Under the pieces are notes generated by a model, which was not told the origin of the DNA, searched no databases, and worked only from the letters and a program-made list of their open reading frames with translations. Below are positions 1-7,765 of a stretch of DNA of 64,000 nt, piece after piece (within the stretch, counting starts at the first letter, position 1; every line of letters starts with the position of its first letter). This stretch comes from Owenweeksia sp. (GTDB taxonomy: Bacteria > Bacteroidota > Bacteroidia > Flavobacteriales > Schleiferiaceae): the NCBI GenBank assembly GCA_002695025.1, contig NZNV01000025.1, positions 124,001 through 188,000 on the forward strand, given 5' to 3'. Position numbers and translations under genes: made by a program.

Positions 1-584
1 GGGATATTCTCCTGCACATGGTTTTTTACGCCAAAATAGGTGCAGAGAAAAAAGCCTTTGATATTGGTGATGTCCTCAACGCCATCTGTGAAAAGCTCAT
101 CGATCGGCATCCTCATATTTACGGAGATGTGAAGGTGAGCGGGGAGGATGAGGTGAAATCCAATTGGGAAAAGCTTAAGCTGAAAGAGGGTAAGAAGTCC
201 GTTCTGGAAGGAGTGCCCCGTTCTTTACCGGCTATGGTAAAAGCCACCCGTATCCAGGAAAAAGCCCGCGGGATAGGTTTTGAATGGGAAGAAACCTCTC
301 AGGTTTGGGACAAGGTGCATGAAGAGTTGGGTGAACTGCGTGAAGAAGTGGAACAGGGGGATGCTGAAAAGACCGAGCAGGAATTCGGGGACCTTTTATT
401 TTCACTCATCAATTTAGGCCGTTTCTTAAAAGTTGATCCTGAATCAGCCCTGGAGCGTACCAACAAAAAGTTCATAAAACGCTTTACCTACCTGGAACAG
501 GAGAGCGCAAAACAGGGCCGTCAGCTTTCGGATATGACCCTGGCCGAGATGGACGAAATATGGGAAGCGGCTAAAAAGCTTTGA
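1..584 (+). CDS. mazG: Nucleoside triphosphate pyrophosphohydrolase MazG, 3' part
   Basis: The reading frame is open from the left edge; codons before the first internal ATG at 18 read DILLH and continue into MVFYAKIG, which matches the middle of MazG, so the start lies outside the window. About 193 residues remain of a protein usually near 260. The second NTP-PPase domain is visible: the EELGELREE helix followed by EQEFGDLLFSLINLGR gives the acidic EExxE...ExxD set that binds Mg2+. The family hydrolyses nucleoside triphosphates to monophosphates and pyrophosphate, and is linked to nucleotide-pool cleaning and (p)ppGpp control. The last residues (WEAAKKL) are a normal MazG end. A hairpin follows the stop codon. 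Confidence 0.9.
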   Translation, partial: DILLHMVFYAKIGAEKKAFDIGDVLNAICEKLIDRHPHIYGDVKVSGEDEVKSNWEKLKLKEGKKSVLEGVPRSLPAMVKATRIQEKARGIGFEWEETSQVWDKVHEELGELREEVEQGDAEKTEQEFGDLLFSLINLGRFLKVDPESALERTNKKFIKRFTYLEQESAKQGRQLSDMTLAEMDEIWEAAKKL

Positions 585-586
585 AC

Positions 587-608
587 AAAAACACCCACTG
601 TGTTTTTT
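587..608. terminator. Hairpin terminator after mazG
   Basis: An 8-bp stem AAAAACAC (587-594) pairs with GTGTTTTT (600-607) around a 5-base loop. It lies 2 bases after the mazG stop and ends in a T-run. The stem is A/T rich, so termination strength is uncertain. Confidence 0.5.
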
Positions 609-709
609 CAATGTGATATTCCGGTTAAATTAAGCTTAAGATTTTTTAAGGCTTAAGTCATTTCTTTAATTTTCGGAAAAATTTCACAAAAAGCACAGAT
701 TCAGGGTTT

Positions 710-1207
710 ATGAAAAAACTGTATTTGGTTCGTCATGCTAAATCTTCATGGAAAGAGGAAGGCGTACATGATATGGATCGCCCCCTTAAAGGCCGGGGCG
801 TGAGGGATGCCTACAATACCTCACAATGGCTCCGGGAGCAAGGTGATAGGCCGGAGTTTATTATTTCCAGTCCCGCAACAAGAGCACTGCACACGGCTTT
901 GATCTTTTCCAGGAACCTTGAATATTCTTTCAGTGATATCCTGATCGATCAGCAGATCTATCACGCCAGCACCAAGGACCTCTTGCAGCTGGTGCGCAAC
1001 CTGAGTGATGACTACAGCTCTGTGATGCTGTTCGGGCACAACCCCACCATTACTGACTTTGTAAACCGCTGTATAGACCATCGTATTGATAATGTACCCA
1101 CCACGGGGGTGGCCTGTCTCAAGTTTGAGGAAGAGGAATGGAAGAACATCGATAAGAAAGCAGAACTGGTATTTTTTGATTACCCCAAACGCAGAAGAGG
1201 CAAGTGA
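710..1207 (+). CDS. sixA: SixA-like histidine phosphatase
   Basis: A 165-residue branch-1 histidine phosphatase. The catalytic LVRHAKSSW motif lies at residues 6-14, and the second His is in LFGHNPTITDFV (about 107-118). Family members remove phosphate from phosphohistidine or small phosphoesters; SixA acts on phospho-His of signalling proteins in E. coli. Here it is the first gene of a coupled trio with ppk1 and ppx, since the GTG start of ppk1 overlaps its TGA stop. That context suggests a role tied to phosphate or polyphosphate metabolism, but the substrate is not evident from sequence. The start gives a standard N-terminus (MKKLYLVRHAK). Confidence 0.85.
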   Translation: MKKLYLVRHAKSSWKEEGVHDMDRPLKGRGVRDAYNTSQWLREQGDRPEFIISSPATRALHTALIFSRNLEYSFSDILIDQQIYHASTKDLLQLVRNLSDDYSSVMLFGHNPTITDFVNRCIDHRIDNVPTTGVACLKFEEEEWKNIDKKAELVFFDYPKRRRGK

Positions 1208-3273
1208 AGTTAAGAGCCCGTAATTCCATTATAGCCAGAGACATCAGCTGGCTGCTGTTTAATGAACGTGTGTTGCAGGAGGCGCTTGACCCCAACAATC
1301 CCATCATTGAAAGGCTTCGTTTCCTGGGTATCTTTTCCAGTAATATGGATGAGTTCTTCAGGGTACGTTACGCCAGCATCAAACGTTTGAGCCAGATCAG
1401 CGAAACGCCCAAAAAACGACTAGGCGGACAATCACCCGCAGAGCTGCTTACCGAGATCTCAGAGAAATCCATGGAGATGCAGGTAAGGGCCCAGGAGGTG
1501 AACGATCAACTGCTGAATGAACTGGAGGAGAAAGGTATCTCCTTTGTGAATGAAAAGAACCTTACGGCCGGGCAGCAGGATTATGTGCGCAAGTACTTTA
1601 TTGATAAGGTAAGTGCGGCTGTTTTTACGCTGCTGCTTACGGATAAGGATCGTGTGCCACACCTGCGCGATAAAAGTATTTACCTCGCCATTAAGATGAT
1701 GAAGAAGGAAACCCCGGATAAGCCGGAATATGCCCTTATTGAGGTTCCTTCTGACCTGGTGGGTCGTTTTGTAGTATTGCCAAAATACGGCAAACAATAC
1801 GTGATGTACCTGGAAGACCTGATCCGCTATAACCTGGAGTACATCCTCTTTATCTATGATTTTGACCGTATAGAGGCCCATACCGTTAAGATCACCCGTG
1901 ATGCGGAGCTGGATCTGGACGATGATGTTTCCAAGGGTTTCCTGGAAAAGATGAGTAAGTCGGTAAAGAACCGCAGAACAGGCGACCCGGTACGTTTTGT
2001 GTACGACAAGGAGATATCCGGTGATATCCTGCAGTTTCTCATGCAACGCATGGACCTGGACAGCTATGATACCCTCATCCCCGGAGGACGCTACCACAAC
2101 AAAAAAGACTACATCAAATTCCCGGATCTCGGCATGCATGAGTATGAATTTGATGCATTGCCACCTATGCAGCACCCTGATCTGGACCTGGATCGCAGTA
2201 TCCTGAACGTAGTGCGTAAAAAGGATGTGCTGCTGTTTATGCCGTACCATAGCTTTTCGTACCTCATACGCATGTTGCGGGAGGCTGCCCTGGACCCACT
2301 GGTACAGAGCATACAGGTAACCCTGTATCGTGTAGCGGATAAAAGCCGTATGATCAGTGCCTTGATCAATGCCGCTAAAAATGGTAAGCAGGTAACGGTG
2401 GTCATTGAGCTCCGGGCGCGTTTTGACGAAGAGGCCAATATCAAGTGGACCCAGGAGCTGCAGGCCGAAGGCGTGCACGTTATATTCGGGGTATCAGGTC
2501 TTAAGGTGCATAGTAAGATGTTCCTGATCACCCGTAAGGATGGCGATAAGATTGAGCGCTTTGCCTCTATCGGCACCGGTAATTATAACGAATCTACTTC
2601 CAAGCTGTACACGGATTATCACCTTCTTACTGCAGATAAAGCCATAACCACAGAAGTTGAAAGCGTGTTTGACTTTCTCCAGAGGAACTATAAAGTCAAT
2701 AAGTACCGGCATTTGTTTGTATCCCCACACTATACACGTAAGGCTTTTATACGCCTTATTGAGAACGAGATTGAAAACGCCAAGAAGGGAAGCCCCTCCG
2801 GTATTACTTTAAAACTGAACAGCCTGTGTGACGTTAAGATCATTGAAAAGTTATACGAGGCCAGCAGTTATGGCGTAAAGATCAGGATGATCATCCGTGG
2901 TATCTGTTCCCTGGTGCCGGGGGTAAAGGGATTGAGTGAAAATATAGAAGCCATCTCCATTCTGGATCGTTTTCTGGAGCATTCCCGGGTTATGGTTTTT
3001 GAGAACGGTGGTGACCCTAAATACTTTATTTCTTCGGCAGACTGGATGCCACGTAACCTTGATTACCGGGTGGAGGTAACCGTGCCTATTTTTGATGATG
3101 TGATCAAACGGCAACTGCGTGACCACCTGGATATCATCTGGAAGGACAACGTTAAATCACGCTGGCATAATGAAGAGCAGGATAATGCATATCGGGTGAT
3201 CAAAGGTCCCAAGATACGCTCGCAATATGCTCTTTATGATTACGTAAAGAATCAATTAAAACGAGGACGATGA
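1204..3273 (+). CDS. ppk1: Polyphosphate kinase 1
   Basis: A 689-residue PPK1, full length for the family. It makes polyphosphate chains from ATP, reversibly. The N-terminal domain has the usual RDISWLLFNERVLQEA region. The two phospholipase-D-like catalytic domains carry LKVHSKMFLI, whose His is the autophosphorylated residue, and LEHSRVMVFENGG. The start is a GTG at 1204 that overlaps the stop of the preceding phosphatase gene; no ATG lies between it and the conserved N-terminus, so GTG is the best start. The stop overlaps the ppx start (ATGA), so all three genes are probably translationally coupled. Confidence 0.96.
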   Translation: MKLRARNSIIARDISWLLFNERVLQEALDPNNPIIERLRFLGIFSSNMDEFFRVRYASIKRLSQISETPKKRLGGQSPAELLTEISEKSMEMQVRAQEVNDQLLNELEEKGISFVNEKNLTAGQQDYVRKYFIDKVSAAVFTLLLTDKDRVPHLRDKSIYLAIKMMKKETPDKPEYALIEVPSDLVGRFVVLPKYGKQYVMYLEDLIRYNLEYILFIYDFDRIEAHTVKITRDAELDLDDDVSKGFLEKMSKSVKNRRTGDPVRFVYDKEISGDILQFLMQRMDLDSYDTLIPGGRYHNKKDYIKFPDLGMHEYEFDALPPMQHPDLDLDRSILNVVRKKDVLLFMPYHSFSYLIRMLREAALDPLVQSIQVTLYRVADKSRMISALINAAKNGKQVTVVIELRARFDEEANIKWTQELQAEGVHVIFGVSGLKVHSKMFLITRKDGDKIERFASIGTGNYNESTSKLYTDYHLLTADKAITTEVESVFDFLQRNYKVNKYRHLFVSPHYTRKAFIRLIENEIENAKKGSPSGITLKLNSLCDVKIIEKLYEASSYGVKIRMIIRGICSLVPGVKGLSENIEAISILDRFLEHSRVMVFENGGDPKYFISSADWMPRNLDYRVEVTVPIFDDVIKRQLRDHLDIIWKDNVKSRWHNEEQDNAYRVIKGPKIRSQYALYDYVKNQLKRGR

Positions 3274-4163
3274 AGGTTCATAAACTGGCAGGTATTGATA
3301 TTGGATCCAACTCCGTGCGCTTGTTGGTGAGCAACGTGATCACCGATCGAAAGAATACCCTCTTTAAAAAGTCGTCACTTACCCGTTTGCCTATCCGTCT
3401 GGGTTCCGATTCCTTTGGAAAGGGAAAGATCGCCAAGAAGAATATCAATCGCCTGGTAACCGGTATGCGTGCCTATTCCAATATAATGGACGTACATGGC
3501 GTGGAGCAATATCGTGCTTGTGCTACTTCAGCCCTCAGGGAGGCGTCCAATGGTGAGGAGGTATGCCGGATGGTGTTGGAAGAAACCGGCATCAACATAG
3601 AGCTTATCGATGGAAAGGAAGAAGCAAAAATGATCTTTAACTCCGATATGATCGACAGTATCCGCGACCAGGAAGACAGTTTTCTGTACATGGATGTGGG
3701 TGGTGGTAGTACTGAGTTTACCCTGTTTTACGGAAACCAGATCAAGGCCAGCCGCTCTTTTAAGATCGGTACCATTCGCCTGTTGAACGGAATGGTGCAT
3801 AAGGATGACTGGGATGTGATGAGAGATTGGATAAGAGCCGAGACCAAAGGCATGGGCGAAGTACTTATGGTAGGTTCCGGAGGTAACATCAACCGTACTT
3901 TTAAAATGTCTGACCGCAAGGCCGGACAGCCTTTGAGTCTTGACTATATTGAGAACACCTACAATATGCTCCTTAAGTTCACCCCGGAAGAGCGTATGAT
4001 CAAGTTTGATCTGAATCCTGACCGTGCGGATGTAATTACCCACGCGCTGAAGATCTATAAATCAGCTATGACCTGGGCTGGTTCAGAGCGTATGCTGGTG
4101 CCTAAAAAAGGTTTGGCAGATGGTATTGTACGGTATCTTTTCAGGGAGCATGTATTAAGCTAA
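3270..4163 (+). CDS. ppx: Ppx/GppA-family phosphatase (exopolyphosphatase)
   Basis: A 297-residue protein of the actin-like Ppx/GppA fold. Visible signatures are the phosphate-1 loop AGIDIGSNSVRLLV near the N-terminus, DVGGGSTEFTLF near residue 141, and GSGGNINR near 205. The family releases phosphate from polyphosphate ends or hydrolyses pppGpp. At under 300 residues it is the short form without the C-terminal HD-like domain of E. coli Ppx. It overlaps ppk1 by four bases, pairing polyphosphate synthesis with degradation in one transcript. Exopolyphosphatase is favoured over GppA because of this neighbourhood. Confidence 0.9.
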   Translation: MKVHKLAGIDIGSNSVRLLVSNVITDRKNTLFKKSSLTRLPIRLGSDSFGKGKIAKKNINRLVTGMRAYSNIMDVHGVEQYRACATSALREASNGEEVCRMVLEETGINIELIDGKEEAKMIFNSDMIDSIRDQEDSFLYMDVGGGSTEFTLFYGNQIKASRSFKIGTIRLLNGMVHKDDWDVMRDWIRAETKGMGEVLMVGSGGNINRTFKMSDRKAGQPLSLDYIENTYNMLLKFTPEERMIKFDLNPDRADVITHALKIYKSAMTWAGSERMLVPKKGLADGIVRYLFREHVLS

Positions 4164-4217
4164 TTGCATATAGTGAAATTCTATTGAAATTGAATTTTCA
4201 ATAGCTAAATCACATTG

Positions 4218-4225
4218 TATATTTG
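4218..4225 (+). promoter_or_regulatory. Bacteroidota-type -7 element upstream of thioredoxin gene
   Basis: TATATTTG fits the TAnnTTTG -7 consensus of Bacteroidota sigma factors and lies 15 bases before the chosen ATG at 4241. It supports that ATG over the in-frame TTG at 4223, which lies inside the element. I see no well-spaced -33 TTTG. Confidence 0.55.
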
Positions 4226-4240
4226 TATCAAAATAAAATT

Positions 4241-4558
4241 ATGGCTGTAATAACATCAACAGATACCGATTTTTTTAACCACCTGGGAAACAATGATAAG
4301 GTGGTAGTAAAGTACTATGCAGACTGGTGCGGAAGCTGTCGCCTGTTTGCTCCCAAATACAAACGTGTAAGTAATGAGGAGGAAAACGAAAATGTGGTTT
4401 TCCTGGAGGTGGATGCCGAAAAGAACCCGGAGGCCCGCAAGAAAGCCAATGTAGATAACCTTCCTTATTTAGCGGTATTCGAAAAGGGTGAGCTGGTGGA
4501 TGGAAGCCCCAGCAGTAAAGAAGAATACCTGAGAAGCTTGATTGAAAAAATAAAGTAA
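4241..4558 (+). CDS. Thioredoxin-family protein (CGSC active site)
   Basis: A 105-residue single-domain thioredoxin fold. It has the redox motif WCGSC near residue 30, in KYYADWCGSC, and the cis-Pro region VDNLPYLAVF. Thioredoxins reduce disulfides in the cytosol; there is no signal peptide. The second middle residue is Ser rather than the usual Pro (CGPC), which changes redox potential in studied thioredoxins. The ATG at 4241 is preferred because an upstream TTG would lie inside the likely promoter element. The DUF6952 gene follows after one base, a pairing common in Bacteroidota. Confidence 0.88.
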   Translation: MAVITSTDTDFFNHLGNNDKVVVKYYADWCGSCRLFAPKYKRVSNEEENENVVFLEVDAEKNPEARKKANVDNLPYLAVFEKGELVDGSPSSKEEYLRSLIEKIK

Positions 4559-4559
4559 T

Positions 4560-4799
4560 ATGAAAGTACCGGCTATACGAAAGTTGCTCAAAGTGGATAT
4601 TGAAGTACTGCGCAGGGCTGAGGAAGACCTGGCAGAAGAGCGCTCACCGGAAATTGAAATTGAAGGGGCGGATGAAGGTGAAAAACTCACTCATGTATTT
4701 GGAGCCATCTGGATACAGGAGCAGGTGGCCAGTGGTGCCATGAACGAAAAAGAGGCCCTCCGTGCTTTTATGGACAAGGTGAGAACCTCCATTAGTTAA
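4560..4799 (+). CDS. DUF6952-family small protein
   Basis: A 79-residue acidic protein starting one base after the thioredoxin stop. It contains the EIEGADEGEKLTHVFGA stretch and ends MDKVRTSIS, features I recognise from the DUF6952 family found beside thioredoxin and peroxiredoxin genes in Bacteroidota. There is no signal peptide or membrane segment. Its function is unknown; co-transcription with a thioredoxin suggests a part in thiol redox work. It ends just before a strong bidirectional terminator shared with the convergent tpx gene. Confidence 0.75.
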   Translation: MKVPAIRKLLKVDIEVLRRAEEDLAEERSPEIEIEGADEGEKLTHVFGAIWIQEQVASGAMNEKEALRAFMDKVRTSIS

Positions 4800-4813
4800 G
4801 TGTTACGCAAAAT

Positions 4814-4848
4814 TAAAAAAGCCCCCGAGCCGAGCTCGGGGGCTTTTT
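4814..4848. terminator. Bidirectional terminator between thioredoxin/DUF6952 and tpx
   Basis: A perfect 10-bp GC-rich stem, GCCCCCGAGC (4821-4830) with GCTCGGGGGC (4834-4843), has a 3-base loop and is flanked by an A-run on the left and a T-run on the right. It can serve both convergent units. Confidence 0.93.
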
Positions 4849-4851
4849 GTT

Positions 4852-5349
4852 TTAAAGATTTTTCAGGGCGGTGTCGTAATCAGGTTCCTGGGTTATTTCA
4901 GGTACTTGCTCACTGTATACCACGCTTCCCTCCGGATCAACCACCACTATGGCTCTTGACATGAGTCCGGCAAGGGGGCCCTCCGTCATGGTAATATGGT
5001 ATTCACGCGAAAAATTCTGATCCTTGAATTCCGAAAGCATGACCACATTATCAATGCCTTCTGCACCGCAAAAGCGCTTTTGCGCAAAAGGCAGATCTTT
5101 ACTGATACAGAGAACGATGGTATCGTCCAGCCCTGCTGCTTCCTGGTTAAATTTGCGTACTGAAGCCGCACAAACACCCGTGTCAATGCTTGGAAATATA
5201 TTGAGGATCAATTTTTTACCACGGTAATCGCTGAGGTGTTTATCCTGCATATCAATACCGGTAAGTTTAAACTCCGGTGCCACATCTCCCGGCTGAGGAA
5301 TTTCACCTGCCGTTTTAATAGGGTTTCCTTTAAATAAAATATCTGCCAT
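4852..5349 (-). CDS. tpx: Thiol peroxidase (atypical 2-Cys peroxiredoxin)
   Basis: A 165-residue Tpx. The peroxidatic Cys is in PSIDTGVCAASVRKFN and the resolving Cys in FAQKRFCGAEGI, the spacing seen in Tpx proteins. It reduces hydroperoxides using thioredoxin, and the neighbouring convergent gene is a thioredoxin. An upstream in-frame start would add 18 residues (MIEQRCC...), but MADILFKGNPIKTAG is the standard Tpx N-terminus, so the ATG at 5349 is chosen. It is a single-gene unit that ends at the shared terminator. Confidence 0.94.
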   Translation of the reverse strand: MADILFKGNPIKTAGEIPQPGDVAPEFKLTGIDMQDKHLSDYRGKKLILNIFPSIDTGVCAASVRKFNQEAAGLDDTIVLCISKDLPFAQKRFCGAEGIDNVVMLSEFKDQNFSREYHITMTEGPLAGLMSRAIVVVDPEGSVVYSEQVPEITQEPDYDTALKNL

Positions 5350-5439
5350 TGTAAAATTGGTTTTGGTAAAGGTAACTGATAGGCAGCAGCGCTGTTCAAT
5401 CATTTCATCACTTTTTTAGAAGGGTAGGTGCCTGTTTTC

Positions 5440-5447
5440 TATATTCG
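5440..5447 (+). promoter_or_regulatory. -7-like element upstream of flavoprotein gene
   Basis: TATATTCG is one base from the TAnnTTTG consensus and lies 17 bases before the ATG at 5465. Confidence 0.45.
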
Positions 5448-5464
5448 CCACCGCAAGCTGAATT

Positions 5465-6613
5465 ATGGCAACTTATCATTACGATCTCATTATTTCCGGT
5501 GCCGGACCTGCGGGTGCTTCCTGCGCTATGGCTCTGGAGGATAGTGGCTTGAAAATAGCTCTACTGGATAAATATGAGTTTCCCCGGGATAAGATCTGTG
5601 GTGATTTTATTGCTGCTAAAGGTGTGCGCGAACTGATACATATAAAACCCTCTCTGAAGGAACGTTTTGAGAAGTTCCCGCATAAGACGGTTAACCGCAG
5701 CACCCACCTGTTTGTAGGTAAAATGGATCCAATTCAGATAGACTGGGTGCTGAAATCCTATACCATAAAGCGAGAGCTTTTTGACAATGAACTGGTACAA
5801 TCCATTCTGGAGACCGGTAAAATTGATTTTTTTCCGGTTCAGGCAGTAAAGGATGTAGAGGCCAATGATGAAGGGGTAAGTGTAACTACTGTAAACGGTA
5901 GCACCTTTAAAGCTAAGATGATTATTGGTGCAGATGGTGCTCATTCACCCGTGGCCAAAATGCTGGCTGGTTATAAGGTAGATCGTAAGCATTACGGAGG
6001 TTCAGTGCGTGCTTACTACAGTGGTGTGGAAAATATTGATCCGGCTATAAACGAGATCTACGCCCATAAAGATGTTTTACCGGGCTATTTCTGGCTGTTC
6101 CCCATTTCGAAAACAGAGGCTAATGTGGGTTTGGGAATGCAATCGCGACATATTACCGCCAAGAAAGTAAACCTCAAGGATCTTTTTTACCGCTTTATAG
6201 AGCAATCTCCTGTTTTACAGACTAAGTTGAGCAACGCCACAATGGAGAGTAAGCTGGAAGGTTTTGGCCTGCCTTTTTATTCAAGGAAATGGACTGTTTC
6301 GGGTAACCGTTTCCTGCTGATTGGTGATGCTGCTTCCATGATCGACCCTTCCAACGGAGAGGGAATTATGCAGGCCGTAGTCAGTGGAAATATAGCAGCA
6401 CAGCACGTGCTAAAATCTTTTGAAAAAAATCGTTTTGACGCGGATTTTAATCAGGCTTTTTCCGATACCCTGCACGGCCGGTTCTGGAAGGAGATGAGGG
6501 TAAAATCATGGCTGGTAAATACCTTTGCTGATAAGAGCCGGGTGGTGAATATGGTGGGGCATATCTGTGTGAAAAACCCTTTCCTTACCAGGCAGTTAAA
6601 GAAGTTCCTGTAA
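5465..6613 (+). CDS. Geranylgeranyl-reductase-family FAD-dependent oxidoreductase
   Basis: A 382-residue flavoprotein. The dinucleotide-binding GAGPAG lies at residues 12-17, followed by the family signature DKICGDFI. A second FAD contact is at IIGADGAHS, and LIGDAASMIDPSNGEGI near residue 286 is typical of p-hydroxybenzoate-hydroxylase-fold enzymes. Members reduce isoprenoid double bonds or hydroxylate lipids and quinones; the substrate cannot be read here. It has no signal peptide, is transcribed alone, and is divergent from tpx. Confidence 0.85.
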   Translation: MATYHYDLIISGAGPAGASCAMALEDSGLKIALLDKYEFPRDKICGDFIAAKGVRELIHIKPSLKERFEKFPHKTVNRSTHLFVGKMDPIQIDWVLKSYTIKRELFDNELVQSILETGKIDFFPVQAVKDVEANDEGVSVTTVNGSTFKAKMIIGADGAHSPVAKMLAGYKVDRKHYGGSVRAYYSGVENIDPAINEIYAHKDVLPGYFWLFPISKTEANVGLGMQSRHITAKKVNLKDLFYRFIEQSPVLQTKLSNATMESKLEGFGLPFYSRKWTVSGNRFLLIGDAASMIDPSNGEGIMQAVVSGNIAAQHVLKSFEKNRFDADFNQAFSDTLHGRFWKEMRVKSWLVNTFADKSRVVNMVGHICVKNPFLTRQLKKFL

Positions 6614-6756
6614 GCTATCTGCTCAGTAATATCTTATTTATTTCATAATTAAGTCCGGTTCTTTTATTAATCCGTAATGCATTGCACCCGGGCTGCAAAA
6701 AGCATGATAGAGACTCTGTTTCCGGGGTAGGACGGTTCTTCAAAGCCGTACTTTTT

Positions 6757-6764
6757 TATCTTAG
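6757..6764 (+). promoter_or_regulatory. -7-like element upstream of DUF6624/TPR gene
   Basis: TATCTTAG approximates TAnnTTTG and sits 15 bases before the ATG at 6780. No clear -33 box is visible. Confidence 0.35.
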
Positions 6765-6779
6765 CGCAAAACCCTTTTT

Positions 6780-7658
6780 ATGAGAACCCTTATTTTTTTC
6801 CTATTGACCCTATGTTTTGTAACTGATGCACAATGCCAGGATGCTTCCACAAAAGGCGATAATGCCGAGCTGGCCCAGATGTACAAGGAAGACCAGGCGG
6901 ACCGCACTCCCGGCACCCTTATAGATTTTGAAAAAATGGCCGAACGAGATCGCGAGCGGGAGGCCAGGGTATATGAAATGCTGGACCAGGGCCTGGTAAA
7001 AACGTCCAATGATTATGCTAATGCGGCCATGATCTTTCAACATGGTAACGATACCGTAGCTTCTGGCATGGCGGTAAAGATGATGTACAAAGCTGTGGAA
7101 TTGGATAGTACCCGTAGTAAATGGCTTCTTGCAGCGGCTATTGATCGTGACCTGATGTATCGCAATAAACCGCAGATATACGGAACACAATACCGTAGAA
7201 TGGAAGGAGGAAAATGGGAACTGTATAAAATTGATAAAAACGCGGTTACCGATGCGGAACGCAGGGCCTACAATGTTCCTTCTCTTGAAGAAACCAATGT
7301 CCGCTTGAAGCGCATGAATTCCAAGCAAATAATGGAGCTTTATGATTCCGGAAAGACAGTAGATGAAATAGTAGGCTTTATACGTAAGCACCAGGCCACA
7401 AATTCCGGTTACGATCTTTCGGAAGATGCCGTGAATAATTTTGGCTATATGCTAATGGGTAAAGGAGAGGACAAAGAAGCTTTAAAAGTATTCCAACTGA
7501 ACGTGCAGTTACACCCTAAGGCTTACAATCCCTGGGACAGCTATGGAGAAATCCTTTTGAAGCTGGGGCGTAAGGAAGAAGCGGCTGAGGCCTATGAAAA
7601 ATCTCTGCTACTCAATCCTCAAAACAACAATGCAAAAGAGGTGCTTAAAAATATGTAA
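6780..7658 (+). CDS. DUF6624-like domain protein with C-terminal TPRs
   Basis: A 292-residue exported protein. Residues 1-19 form a signal peptide (MRTLIFFLLTLCFVTDAQC). A DUF6624-like middle part has the hallmark QIYGTQY near residue 137, preceded by the QHGNDT and AAAIDRDLMY segments. The last about 80 residues form two tetratricopeptide repeats (EALKVFQLNVQLHP and EAAEAYEKSLLLNP). The function is unknown; TPRs suggest protein binding outside the inner membrane. It is a single-gene unit with a terminator shared with dnaK. Confidence 0.75.
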   Translation: MRTLIFFLLTLCFVTDAQCQDASTKGDNAELAQMYKEDQADRTPGTLIDFEKMAERDREREARVYEMLDQGLVKTSNDYANAAMIFQHGNDTVASGMAVKMMYKAVELDSTRSKWLLAAAIDRDLMYRNKPQIYGTQYRRMEGGKWELYKIDKNAVTDAERRAYNVPSLEETNVRLKRMNSKQIMELYDSGKTVDEIVGFIRKHQATNSGYDLSEDAVNNFGYMLMGKGEDKEALKVFQLNVQLHPKAYNPWDSYGEILLKLGRKEEAAEAYEKSLLLNPQNNNAKEVLKNM

Positions 7659-7712
7659 TGACTGTTAAGTCAGAGTATGGATCAGTTAAGCGGCCTCTTT
7701 GAAAATAGCATA

Positions 7713-7750
7713 TAAAAAAAAGCCCGGCATTGCCGGGCTTTTTTTTTATA
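7713..7750. terminator. Bidirectional terminator between DUF6624 gene and dnaK
   Basis: Stem AGCCCGGC (7721-7728) with GCCGGGCT (7732-7739) has a 3-base loop, an A-run to the left and nine T to the right. It can end both convergent transcripts. Confidence 0.92.
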
Positions 7751-7765
7751 TATAGTGATTACGAA

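Noticed and set aside
631-655. GCTTAAG direct repeats and CTTAAG palindromes before the sixA-like gene
   Set aside because: Short, AT-rich and without clear spacing to a promoter; not distinguishable from chance.
1459-2478. A 339-codon open frame on the minus strand inside ppk1
   Set aside because: It lies fully opposite a clear PPK1 gene, has no recognisable motif, and its residues are explained by the codon bias of ppk1.
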